Below the pieces are notes generated by a model that saw only the letters and a list, made by a program, of their open reading frames with translations, was not told where the DNA came from and did not search any database. A program made the translations under genes and the position numbers. A stretch of DNA of 21,692 nt, from contig LRSR01006564.1 of assembly GCA_001579985.1 (NCBI GenBank), positions 1-21,692 on the forward strand. Direction: 5' to 3'. How positions within the stretch are numbered: the stretch's first letter is position 1; the number at the start of each line of letters is the position of its first letter. Below, one piece after another: positions 9,144-19,400 of this stretch. The DNA comes from Hypsibius dujardini (lineage: Eukaryota; Tardigrada; Eutardigrada; Parachela; Hypsibiidae).

Positions 9144-10220
9144 ACGAGAAAAAGAGAGTGTGAAATAAAACAAAACATTTACGGTCGGAGGGAATTTTGA
9201 CACTCTAAATTTCAACACTGCAAAAATCCGCTAAAACGTGTTTAGACAAAAAACTAATTCGCGGGCAGCGAGCGGGCGGCTAACGGTTCACGGTTCGGTT
9301 CGCTTCAAAGACGTCCAACAGGGGGCAGCACTCGATATCTGATACCACCTGTGCTTTGATTGATCAGTTGATTTGCAGTATTACTCTAGCACGCTCGACA
9401 CCGTAGTACACCCTGCAATTCCAGATGGGGTTTTAGTTAACAATTTTGCATTCATTCTCTGCTGTTTTTTAAGAAGAAATATTTGCTAAATGCTGTTATA
9501 AAGTAGAGGGAAAATGAAATGCAACGAACTCGACTCGATGCTACTGTTTCTGACGCATGAGCAGTCAGTCTGCTATAAAATCAGGCGTATGTGTGTACCG
9601 TTCACCAGAATCACTTTCTCGTCTTCCCCCCCCCCGAAATACCAATTCTCACGTCTGTTACATTCTGAAGGGTAAACTCTCCCAAATCAACCGGTAACGA
9701 CTCTGCACAACAAACGAGTTTTATAGACATCCATTAATTATCCAACCAAGAACAACACTAGTGGGAAAGCATGTAAAGTAAGTACAACAGCTTCATCTTG
9801 TATTGGTACAACAGCATCATCTTGTAAATAGTACAACAGCTTCATCTCGTAATGGTACAACAGCTTCATCTTGTAATAGTACAACAGCTTCATCTTGTAT
9901 TGGTACAACAGCATCATCTCGTAATGGTACAACAGCATCATCTTGTAATGGTACAATAGCAGTGGCAAACTTTTAAAATGGAGAAGTGCCAAATTAATCC
10001 AACAAATCGAGAATCCAAAGTAGAGGAATAGCCCATCTCGACTTCACGAAAAAAGTGTCCGCACGAAATTCAGACAAAGCGAAAAGCTGTGCGAACCAAA
10101 GGAATGACTGCCACAAGTCCGTCAACGCCGAAAACAAAAGAAAAAAATGCCGGGTTAATTTTGTCGCTCCGGTCAGGGGAAACGGATTCTCACCAACAGC
10201 TGCACGAGATAAGGGACAGT
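9144..10220. other. Intergenic: CtIP-like promoter side and BTB gene 3' side
   Basis: Upstream of the CtIP-like start and downstream of the BTB stop. It holds a TATAAAA on the plus strand at about 9575, a 10-C run near 9627, a potential donor GTAAGT at about 9777 and a 24-bp minisatellite (9782-9960). No conserved protein was recognised. The minus-strand frame over the minisatellite is a low-complexity translation of the repeat. Confidence 0.6.
9782..9960. repeat. 24-bp minisatellite, seven units plus a partial one
   Basis: Units start at 9782, 9806, 9831, 9855, 9879, 9903, 9927 and 9951, each GTACAACAGC(T/A)TCATC(T/C)TGTA-like. One unit is 25 bp. Because 24 is a multiple of three, an open frame runs through it on the minus strand (repeating LLYHYEMK), but nothing supports translation. 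Confidence 0.95.
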
Positions 10221-12558
10221 TCAGGCCTGTGCCAGTCGCTCCAACACGTTGACGTACAGGCTCTCATGGTCCACCTTCGTTTTCTTCCACTCGTCCAGGC
10301 TCAAGACAGTCTTGCGGTTCTTGGTCACGTAGTTGTCCATCACTTTGTCTTTCATCACCTCGCAGCCCTGCTGGTCCGCCATCACCAGCAGCTTGATGAA
10401 GTTTTCCGCATTCACATCGAGGGTAAGGCGCAGCGCCGACAGCGTCACCAATTCTGCCACCTTGTATTTGGAAGCGAGCAGGAAGATGAGCTCAAGGGTG
10501 TCCAGTCCGACGTCGGGTCCATCGAATGCGGCAGCTTCCCCCTTGTACAGCAACTCGATAAACGTCTGCAGAAACAAAAACAGCAGTGGAAGCGACTCAA
10601 ATTAAAATGATACAAAAATTGAGCAATTAATTCAGCGACACTGTTCCAGTTATATACACTGATTCCTGCAACCTAAACGTAAGGCCAGCGAGGAAATATT
10701 TAAAATTAGCCATTAGAACTTTAAATCAAAATGCCAGATTTATTTCTGATAGATATGCAAAAACTCCTTCCATCTCGAAGCAGGACCTTCATTCATGACA
10801 CACCTCGACAACGTCTGCCGAAAAATCACCCTCAATCGCCAACCGAGACATCCCATCCACCACCTCCACATTCTCTCCCAGAATGGATTCGCTGAAAACC
10901 GAGGACCGGATAGCCAACAACAGCTTGTGAGCCTTCACCTCCGCATCATCCGCAGCGACAATGATAATGTCCCCCATGTCTCGCGACTCGTACAGGGTCT
11001 TCCCCATTCCACTGACCAGCTCCTGGCAGACCCGCTGCGCTTCCTCGCTGGCTCGTCTATGCTCATCCACAGGCGGCGCGCTCAGCACCTCTGCGGGAGC
11101 CTGGTAAACGACGCGAGCTGGCAACTCGCGAGGCGGCTGCTGCGGGAAAGTCACATGGCGAGCCGATGACGATTCCTCCCGGTTGCCGTCCATGTAGCAC
11201 GGACGCGCACCATTCGAGCTGTTGCTGTTGTTGCGATCATCGCCCCGACCACCGAATCCGGCGCTGCGATTATCGTGACCATTGTACGGGGCGGAAGCGT
11301 GAGCGAAAGCGCCGGCGTTGTTGATGTTGTCGCGACTTCCGCCTCCGCGGTTATGGAATCCGCCGTCCCGACGCTGTTCCATCTCTGAGCGACCGCCGTT
11401 GCTGTTGATGATGTTGGCGGACATGGAAGAGTTTGTGTAGGTAGAGCCGCTCGACTGATTGAAGGCGGAGACAGGCTGAGGGTTCAGGGAGCTGCTGTTG
11501 CAGGACCCGGTGAAGCGACCTCCGCTGCCTGCAAAAAAGAAATTGAGAATTAGAGTTCGAGCCGCAGATCAAGGTGGTGAATTAAGAGCAAAAGACGTCT
11601 ACGAGATTAAAGCTAAGCATTTGCGTACAAGAACAACGGTGACCAATGCCAACGGAGTAATGCATCAATCAATGCAGCAGTGTGCTGAATAATGAACTTC
11701 TAAACGTGACAATCGATCAATCAACGCATCCCTTATGAGAAATATCGTTACGATATCACTTTCCAAATTCATCGATGCAAATACCCGACCCGAGTTGATT
11801 ACAATAGATGCAGGAACCCACTAAGGAACATGATCGATCATGAAATATAACAAAGAATAAGACCGAACGAGAAAACGAGAAAATAAATAAGATTTCGAAG
11901 AAACCTATCAAACGCAAAAGGCGCACCGTCGCCCAAAAATACGCTGCTGAAGAGCAACTTATATGAATGATGAAATTATGATCTTCTCATCGCATTTCGC
12001 AAAAATGCGACTTTTGCATCACCCGAACGATCAAGGAATCGAGCATTGAACAATAAGTTCAATTCGATACCAAAGAAATTCAGCTAATCAAAACTATGCG
12101 AACAGGGAAAACAAGCAACAGTCAGGGATCTCTCTCATCCCCAGAGGTACCCGGAAATCGTGCAGACAGAAAGTGCGCCTCCTACCTGGCTGGACATCCG
12201 AAGAACGACCGAACGTGGGCCTCCCCGTCGGCTGCGGCGCTCCCGCACTCCCAGACGGATGCTGCGATGCTCCCGCATTGCCAGACGGATGCTGCGGCAC
12301 TCCCGCATTCCCAGACGGATGCTGCGGCGCTCCCGCATTGCCAGACGGATGCTGCGATGCTCCCGCATTCCCAGACGAATGCTGCGGCGCTCCCGCATTG
12401 CTGTAAAAATTCTGCTGAGCAAAGTTCGACTGCCCCATGGGTTGCTGCTGCTGGCTCACCGCCGAGTTTCCCTCAATCACCGGTGGGGCTGGATTGGAGG
12501 CACGCCGACTGCCGAATTTCACACGGCCACTGGGCGTCACTTTGTCAGTGTCGGCCAT
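10221..12558 (-). CDS. BTB/POZ-domain protein with low-complexity N-terminus
   Basis: Exons on the minus strand are 12558-12186, 11528-10804 and 10565-10221, GT-AG and in phase, giving 480 aa. Residues 1-300 are disordered: a Gln-rich start, six decapeptide repeats (SGNAGAPQHP type, residues about 50-110), then Asn/Gly/Arg-rich sequence. The BTB fold begins near 303 with SRDMGDIIIVAADDAEVKAH and KLLLAIRSSVFSESI, and continues over the intron into TFIELLYKGEA. The C-terminal part (LASKYKVAELVTLSALRLTL, FIKLLVMADQQGCEVMKDKV) resembles the tail of SPOP/TD-POZ proteins, which recruit substrates to Cullin-3. No MATH, zinc-finger or Kelch domain is present, so the substrate and exact subfamily are unknown. 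The domain call is firm; the adaptor role is inferred from the family. Confidence 0.88.
11529..12185 (-). other. BTB gene intron 1 (657 bp)
   Basis: Donor GTAGGAGG, acceptor TTCTTTTTTGCAG. The interior is AT-rich with several short GATC/ATCGAT words (about 11710-11845). No mobile element, RNA or exon was recognised. Confidence 0.7.
12231..12400 (-). repeat. 30-bp in-frame coding repeat of the BTB gene
   Basis: Five full 30-bp units (12231-12260, 12261-12290, 12291-12320, 12321-12350, 12351-12380) and a 20-base partial unit. On the minus strand they encode SGNAGAPQHP variants, differing mainly at one Ala-Pro/Ala-Ser/Val-Pro position. The DNA identity is higher than the amino-acid constraint would need, which suggests recent slippage or unequal exchange. 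Confidence 0.95.
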
Positions 12559-13471
12559 ATGGAAACTAGCAAAAACAACACGGATTTCTTATGATGTAAG
12601 AAAGAGACGTCCTTGAGAAAACAAATCTTCCCCGTGAGCTTTACCCGGACAAAAAGTCGAACACGATTTAAAAGACAACAGTGTAACGATTGAAGTTTAA
12701 ACAAAAGATTTCGAAGGTCTCGACGAGAAATTTGAGGATCAGGAACGGGTTTGTGTGAAAATGGAGGAGCTCGTTCGTAGTCGAATGGATGTTTTTTGTC
12801 AGGGTGGCAGTGATTGGCTGAAGGGGAAAAGTAAGGCGTGGCTTTTCTATTTTCTGTAGGCAAAGTTTCTGGAGTCCCGGAAGGTGTATTGATGCCTGGT
12901 GGGCTAAGACGCTTTTACGTATAGGAGGGACACGCGGCGGGTTGAATCGCTACATGGGTTGAATCGGTCGGGTGGCAGAGGGCGCCACGAGTGTAAATTG
13001 AATGAGTGCTGTTTACAATTTACACTTGTGGCGCCCTCCGCCACCCGACCGATTCAACCCGCCGTGTATCCCTCGTACGTGTGTTCCTCTCGTAAATACC
13101 AATAGAATAGTTGGACCGAGTGAGTTTAACACTGCACTTATAAGGAGACCGGCCATTGGCCGGCACGAATTGAAGAAACAATCAAGGTCACCGACACGGG
13201 GCTCAAACGCGCAGTGCCAGTCGAACTACCTGATAAGCATTAATAACTCCACAACAGTTACAATTTAGACGTTGGTGGTTCATAGATATCAATCCAACAA
13301 ATAAATGTTGGTACTGTACCCCCTACCAAGTAATTACCGCTTCCCGTTTGAAATAACATAGGGAATATTATTATTGGCACGAATATATGAACTGAAGTAG
13401 ATAAGTAGTATGCATTGCATTTTTTCAAAACACATAATTTCTTGACAAAACGCGAATCCCAACAACTGCCG
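12559..13471. other. Intergenic: BTB 5' side and DIS3 3' side
   Basis: It contains the BTB promoter/5' UTR (12559-12900), one long hairpin element (12925-13074) and the DIS3 3' UTR, probably the last few hundred bases before 13471. Open frames on both strands in 12537-12863 look like chance. No poly(A) signal for DIS3 was clearly seen. Confidence 0.55.
12925..13074. mobile_element. Family-C palindromic element (about 150 bp)
   Basis: The right arm (13016-13074) read on the minus strand, GAGGGATACACGGCGGGTTG then AATCGGTCGGGTGGCGGAGG, matches the left arm GAGGGACACGCGGCGGGTTG... and continues through GGCGCCAC and GTGTAAATTG to a short loop (13001-13015). The left arm holds a 17-bp tandem duplication: GGGTTGAATCG occurs at 12939-12949 and again at 12956-12966. 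Apart from this, pairing is about 95%. It is non-coding. The flanks (ACGTATAG and GTACGTGT) give no clean target duplication. Confidence 0.85.
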
Positions 13472-16400
13472 CTAGGCATCGCCCGCAATTTTTCTCATTT
13501 TGGGAGGCGCTCCAACAGGTGCGGTTTCAGTGGATGGCGTCACGCTGAATCCGGGAATCTGTAAAACATAGGATGGATAAATGTGACATTTACACACCTG
13601 GCAAAAACCTTGCGCTAACCGAATTAAGCACTTTAACTCGGAAGCTGTGTACAACGGCCATGCAACAAGTGTAACGGCTTAAGGCGGTTAGCGCAAGGTT
13701 TTTGCCACGTGTGTACAAATTTGGGTGGCAACCAGAGATGTGCAACTCCGGGCCAACTCCGGGTCCATCAACTCCGAACACCTAATTCGATATTAGGAGT
13801 TCGGAGTTGATCCACCCGGAGTTGGCCCGGAGTTGGGGTGGAGTTGGAATTGCTTTTTCCCGGAGTTGCACATCTCTGGTGGCAACGGCAAGAATTTTTA
13901 AGCGACAATGCAAATACAATTGGTTCCACCACGTTCACGACCAGCCGATGATGTTGGAGACTGGACTGATCCACTGAGATCTGCACCACCAGGCGGTCGA
14001 ATGTGCGAAAAGTCACGCTCCCGGCCGTTTGCGACTGATCCTAAGACAAAAAACAATACGCTAATTCAATGCGTTAATTCAATTAACAATACGTTAATTC
14101 AAAGCGTTAATTCAATTAACAATACGTTAATTCCGAACAGTTGCCTGATTTCGTAGCGCACTACGCTTCTTGTCTAGGAATTTCGTCAGTTCATCGCCGC
14201 GAAGTATAAGTTTTCTCTAAACCTGTCACCAAAACTCTGCTCGGGGAGGAGGTCTGTTCATCGGCTGACTTGTCTTATATACACGTGGCAAAAACCTTGC
14301 GCTGACCGAGTTAAGCCATTACACTCGTTCGACGCATGGCTGTTGTACACAGTCGGGAGTTAAAGTGCTTAATTCGGTCAGCGCAAGGTTTTTGCCATTT
14401 GTGTACTTGTACACTGCCCGTAATCACGGCTCAAGTGAATACCGTAATCTCCCGATCTCGAGGAACAGTTAAGCTCCGCTCCCTCCAGTCATCGGTTGAC
14501 TATTCAATCGGATTCACTGTGTCGTGATTGGTTGAAATTTAAGAACAACTTGGCAGCGATTGATTGATTAATTGATTAAGCGAAATTTCTTGAGGAACAC
14601 ATTGAATCTGTTGATTGATTGATTGTAGGTAAACAAAAGCAAACAGTGATGAACAGATAAGATCCGGGGTGAATCAAATTAACTGGTAGGGCAAAAAAAG
14701 TGTCCCTTGAGCTCGGGAGATTACGGTACGAAACGAAACTGCACGCACCTCTTGATCAAACTTGAAACCGACATCCGTCTTGTCATTCTTGGCCGACAGC
14801 ATAATCGTCCCTTCCAGACCATACTTCGGGATCAGCACCTGCAGGGCATTCTTCCGGACAAATAACACGTACGCCTCCTCGTCAACTTTACGGTTGCGGA
14901 AGAACAACTACAGCAGACCCATTGTCAGCGTACGTAAGTGACTGTCCGATGCAATGTGATAAATAACAATTCACACACCTGCGTGTGAAGTGAAACGGAG
15001 GCTCGACCGGCATACTGCGCCATCCGGTGGCGGTAGTTGATGTTCTGGCAGACTTTATCCATAACCTTCCGATCCAGCAGTTCGGGGTACGTGACATCTT
15101 TACTGATGGCCGCGGCTAAGAACCGATGCACCATCACGTCCGCGTACCGCCGGATCGGGGACGTGAAGTGTGTGTAGATGGGTGTGGCCAGGCCGTAATG
15201 CTGGTAGTCGTGATACTCGACTGTGCCGCTGCAAAAGTACACGGCCTGCATCATGCAACGAGTGGTCAGGATCCGCAGCATCGTGTTGAAGTACGGCTGA
15301 CCGGGTATGTAGGCCTTTTCCAGGGAGTCTGACAGCGACTTCCCATCCTTGGCTGTCAGGTCCAGGTGCTGCGGAACGGAAAATGAGGAACGGAAATATG
15401 TAACTACAGTATACGGATGATACAAGTGATATGAAAAAGAAGTGGCAGTATAAAATGGACAGAGAAGCCATGGGGTAAACAGACATCATGGATGGAAAGA
15501 CGGAAAGAAGTCGGGACTTGAGAGCAAGAAATGATATGTTACCAGCAAAACAGACTGACCTTAGACTGTGCGGCCTTGAGAACGGGATCGTAACTGCTCA
15601 GCGGAGGTGCCGGGTGACGGCGAAGAAGAGCATATTCCGGGAATTCTTTGTGTATTTTTTCAGCAACGCTGATGTTGGCCAACAACATGAACTCTTCGAC
15701 CATGAAATTGGTTTCCCTGCAGACGAAACAGATAACATCCATGTACTACAGTAATCCACAGATTCCACCCAACAGGCTTGAATATTGCCCAGTTACAGGA
15801 CATCTCTCATACTTCAATTCTTTTGTCTGGACGTCGATGGGGTCGTGGGTTTCGCTGTCGATATTGAAGCGCACCTCCGGAGACGCCAGAAACAAAGCGC
15901 TATAAAAACATAAACTCAGACGCTTAAACGTGACTTCAAAAGAACTCTCCTTTTGTCGTACCCGTTAAGCTTGCGGCGTGCACGAAGGATTTTAGCGAGC
16001 CTATTCAGTCCTCGAAGACCGACAGTCACTTCATCGGTCAAGGATGCATCGTCGATCCTCATTTGCGCTTCACCATAAGTTAAGGCAGCCTGCATGACGC
16101 AGGGAGTAGCGACAAATTCCGCACTTTATACAGTACATCCTGAGGCAGAGGAAACAGACCCAAACTTACACGAGAACGTATGACACTCTTCGAGAATGTA
16201 ACGTTCAAGATTTCTGCTGTCTGCGTCATCTCCCAAACGGAGGACATGGCCAGGCGCTCTTCACCTCCCCGTAACGAGCAAAGATTCCCGCTCAGCAACC
16301 CCGGCAACATATCGATGCGCTACGAAAGTCAATCGGTTAACAAAAAACTCACAATCCATCTACCGTGAACAGAACGAAACAAACACAACAACACCTGATC

Positions 16401-19400
16401 GACTAGATAAACCGTGGTCCCGCGACTGGCGGCTTCCTGATCCATAGCGTTTCCAGGTCGGACAAAATGGGTGACATCAGCGATGTGTACACCAACCTAC
16501 ATTTCACAGGTTGAATCAACAGCAATAATTAAAACCAAATTTCGCGAAGCCATTTGGAAACCAGCACGACAGTCAGTATCACTGCCCACCTCAATATTGC
16601 CATTAGGAAGAACTCTGTAATGAAGGGCATCATCGATATCCGTGCATCCGGGCGGATCCACACTGCAGATAGCTAGATGCCGGAAATCGGTCCTCTTCTT
16701 CACTTCCTACAGACAAAGATCTATAAAAAGCCCAAGCCCCATAAATGACAGGACAAGCATCGTTCATACCTCATCAGTGAGGATCCACGGCATAGTCGGG
16801 AGACACGCCAGTACTGCGTCGGAGAATTTGTCGTGCTGCACATCATGCTCCAGCAACAGCACTTCGTTCTCTGCATTCTTATCACCAACTTCGCCCAACC
16901 GCTTCACGTAATGCCCGATGGGAAGTTTTGATGAGCGCGGCCATTCATCGATGGCGACGACAATGCGCTTGCCCTGGAGGAGGTCACCTTGCTGGGTCTC
17001 AACACGGACAAGAGGAATTTTACGATCAGCTGGCACGAAAACGTATCGCGTAGACTGCAAAGAACCACGGAAATATTTCAGTCAGGAGCGATGGAATCCA
17101 ACTGGTCACTGCAATTCGTACTATTACTCTGACTTACAGTTTTCGACGTCTTAGGCCGCAGAACACCGCAGTAAGTTCTCCAATTGCGCTTGATGATGCC
17201 GACGACCTTCCCGGTCGGCTGTTTGTCTTTCTTAGCCACTTTCTGTTGCATCTTTTTTTCCATCTACAGGCATTTCAAGTCTGTTAGCTTAGCTCTGCAA
17301 CGGTCTTGGTTCATAAATCTTATGAACTCACATCGTCCTTTAACTGACGACTCTTTTCGTTCTCCTCGTTCTCCTCGGACGCTTCACCGGAAGCCGCATC
17401 CACGTCCGGTTCCTCTTCCAGAACCAAATTTGATGGTGCAGACCATTTGTCTTCTGGGAAAATCTCAATCGCTACGATGTCTTCATTGACTGCTCGGTTT
17501 AGTGAGACATGGCCTTGAATCAGCACCTGTAAATGCGTAAGAGACAATGACAAGGAACTCAGTCGCACTAATCGATTGATTGATTGATTGATTGAACCAA
17601 ATGTGTGAACTAATTATTCGCCGGTCGATCATACCGATTTGTCTAGGCCTTCAACTGACACGGTAGCCTCCAAGTAATTTTCACGGCTGGCGTGGAACTT
17701 CCCCTGGAAGTATTTGGCCGACTTCAAACCAGCCTGGATCACGGATGGCTTCAGATGCGGCGGGTAATGGAAAGTGGACGTCTTCAGATCCTATTGACCA
17801 AAATACGATTACATAACTGCCAAACATTAATCAGCCGACAGTTAGCTGACAGCGAATCAGTAAACGGTCAGTTTGAATGAGAACTACCTCCAAAGTACTG
17901 GGCTTTGCCAGGACGTCCAGGAGCGGCTCGCTCGTCTTCAAGGCCCCGACATAGTCGAACACTGGCAAACATTATGTGCAGTTTCAACATCGGAACTCGG
18001 TGCTGAACAAGCACAGTAAAAGTGACATTTTTTAACGAACCAACCATACCGGTCATAGCTGGTGCGTCGATGAGAGCTAAATCCTTGTCCGTGTTGGTGA
18101 GAATCAGCACTGCTGGTGATGGCTGGGCGTGCTTCAAATGCTCCACATACCACTTGGACGCCACGACCAGGGAGCGTAAATTGCGTGACTCCTTCGACTC
18201 CTTCGGGTTTCGCTCGACGAATGTATCCCTGTAGGCAACAAAATTCAAAATACAAGGGAAAAATCAGTCGAGCACCTCTACAAAAACTTGAATACCAGTA
18301 CGGGATCCCATTACTAATAGTACTGTAGCGACGCGATTCTTAGGCGCAGCTGTAGCCACGCCCCCGGGCTGTTTGCCCACCACTCCCGGACTGTTTGCCC
18401 ACCACTCCCGGGCTGTTTGCCCACAACTCCGTCTGAATTGCCCTAAATATTATTTGTGAAGATCACTCAGGAGGTGAGCCGTTGATAAGTTGCTTGATTG
18501 AAGAGGCGCATTTCAGTGGGTGGGTGGTTTTGCACGCACACCTTGGGCCATATATACGGAAAACGCAGCTCGCGTTGCGCCTTAGAATCACCTCGCTATA
18601 GTACATTATTACCGGTGAAATTCGTTTGCGAAACAGGAAATGTTCTTAGTGGTATTTGCGCAGAGCGTCTTCAACCGCTCGAATGCCGGCAAGCTCAGCT
18701 GCTCAACCTATCCAGGAAGAACGAATACATTTTAAGGGCTATCTCTCATCTCTAAGCAAAGTAGCAAGATGAGAGAAAATCCCACGTACCTCATCGGCAA
18801 CTGTTGAGAAGATCAAGATGTTCTTGATCTCAGGATGCTCCAACAATGCAATCTACGCCCAGAGACAATTAGAATTTTAGTCTCAATCATTCATTTAGCT
18901 GAATGAAACAGACAAACACTTAATGGTCAATGCTTAGCATAGTCATCACCCAACAAATCCTCATTTTTAATGAGAAAAAGTACCGTGTCCGCAAAAAGCG
19001 CTAAATCAGGAAGTTACAATACATCAATCAATCAATCAATCAACAACTTGAACACCAGTTTGATCTATTATGCAGATGCGTCCGCGTAAAAATGCTTTGC
19101 TTTTACAAAGGGGAATAAGAAAAAAATAGGTCTAGCTTCAGGCTTCACTACTAATACATACTACATACATGTACATGTTACTCCAATTTCAAAGCTTTCA
19201 ATTTCAAAGCTCTGCCCAGTGACAAATGACTAATCAATATCATTCTACTGTAAGTGCACGCAATCAATGAATCAACCGGATCAATACCGAAAAAGTTAAA
19301 TCCAAAGTATTTCATACTGGCTCTTCTAGGAGTGCCGTGCGTCAAATTTCAACCAAACAGTAACAAATAAATCACAATAACTTGCCTGATTTACAACGAC

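Larger units (their letters stand above)
14041..14748 (-). other. DIS3 intron 17 (708 bp), longest intron of the gene
   Basis: Donor GTGCGTGC, acceptor TTTGTCTTAG. It contains a 33-bp tandem repeat, family-A copy 4 and two TTGATTGA clusters (about 14560-14580 and 14610-14626). No coding exon is needed here: exons 17 and 18 join in phase within the S1 domain. Confidence 0.8.

Noticed and set aside
9738-9992. Minus-strand frame with repeated LLYHYEMK units, as a repetitive protein gene
   Set aside because: It is a direct reading of the 24-bp minisatellite, kept open only because the unit is a multiple of three; no start context or conserved flank.
12096-12594. Long plus-strand open frames over the first BTB exon
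   Set aside because: They are antisense shadows of the 30-bp coding repeat. The minus-strand frame splices in phase to a BTB domain.
6106-14405. A peptide like [13 protein letters not shown] recurring in several open frames, suggesting a protein family
   Set aside because: It is the translation of the family-A MITE terminal repeat in one frame. The frames are unrelated outside it and broken, so it reflects DNA repetition and not coding.
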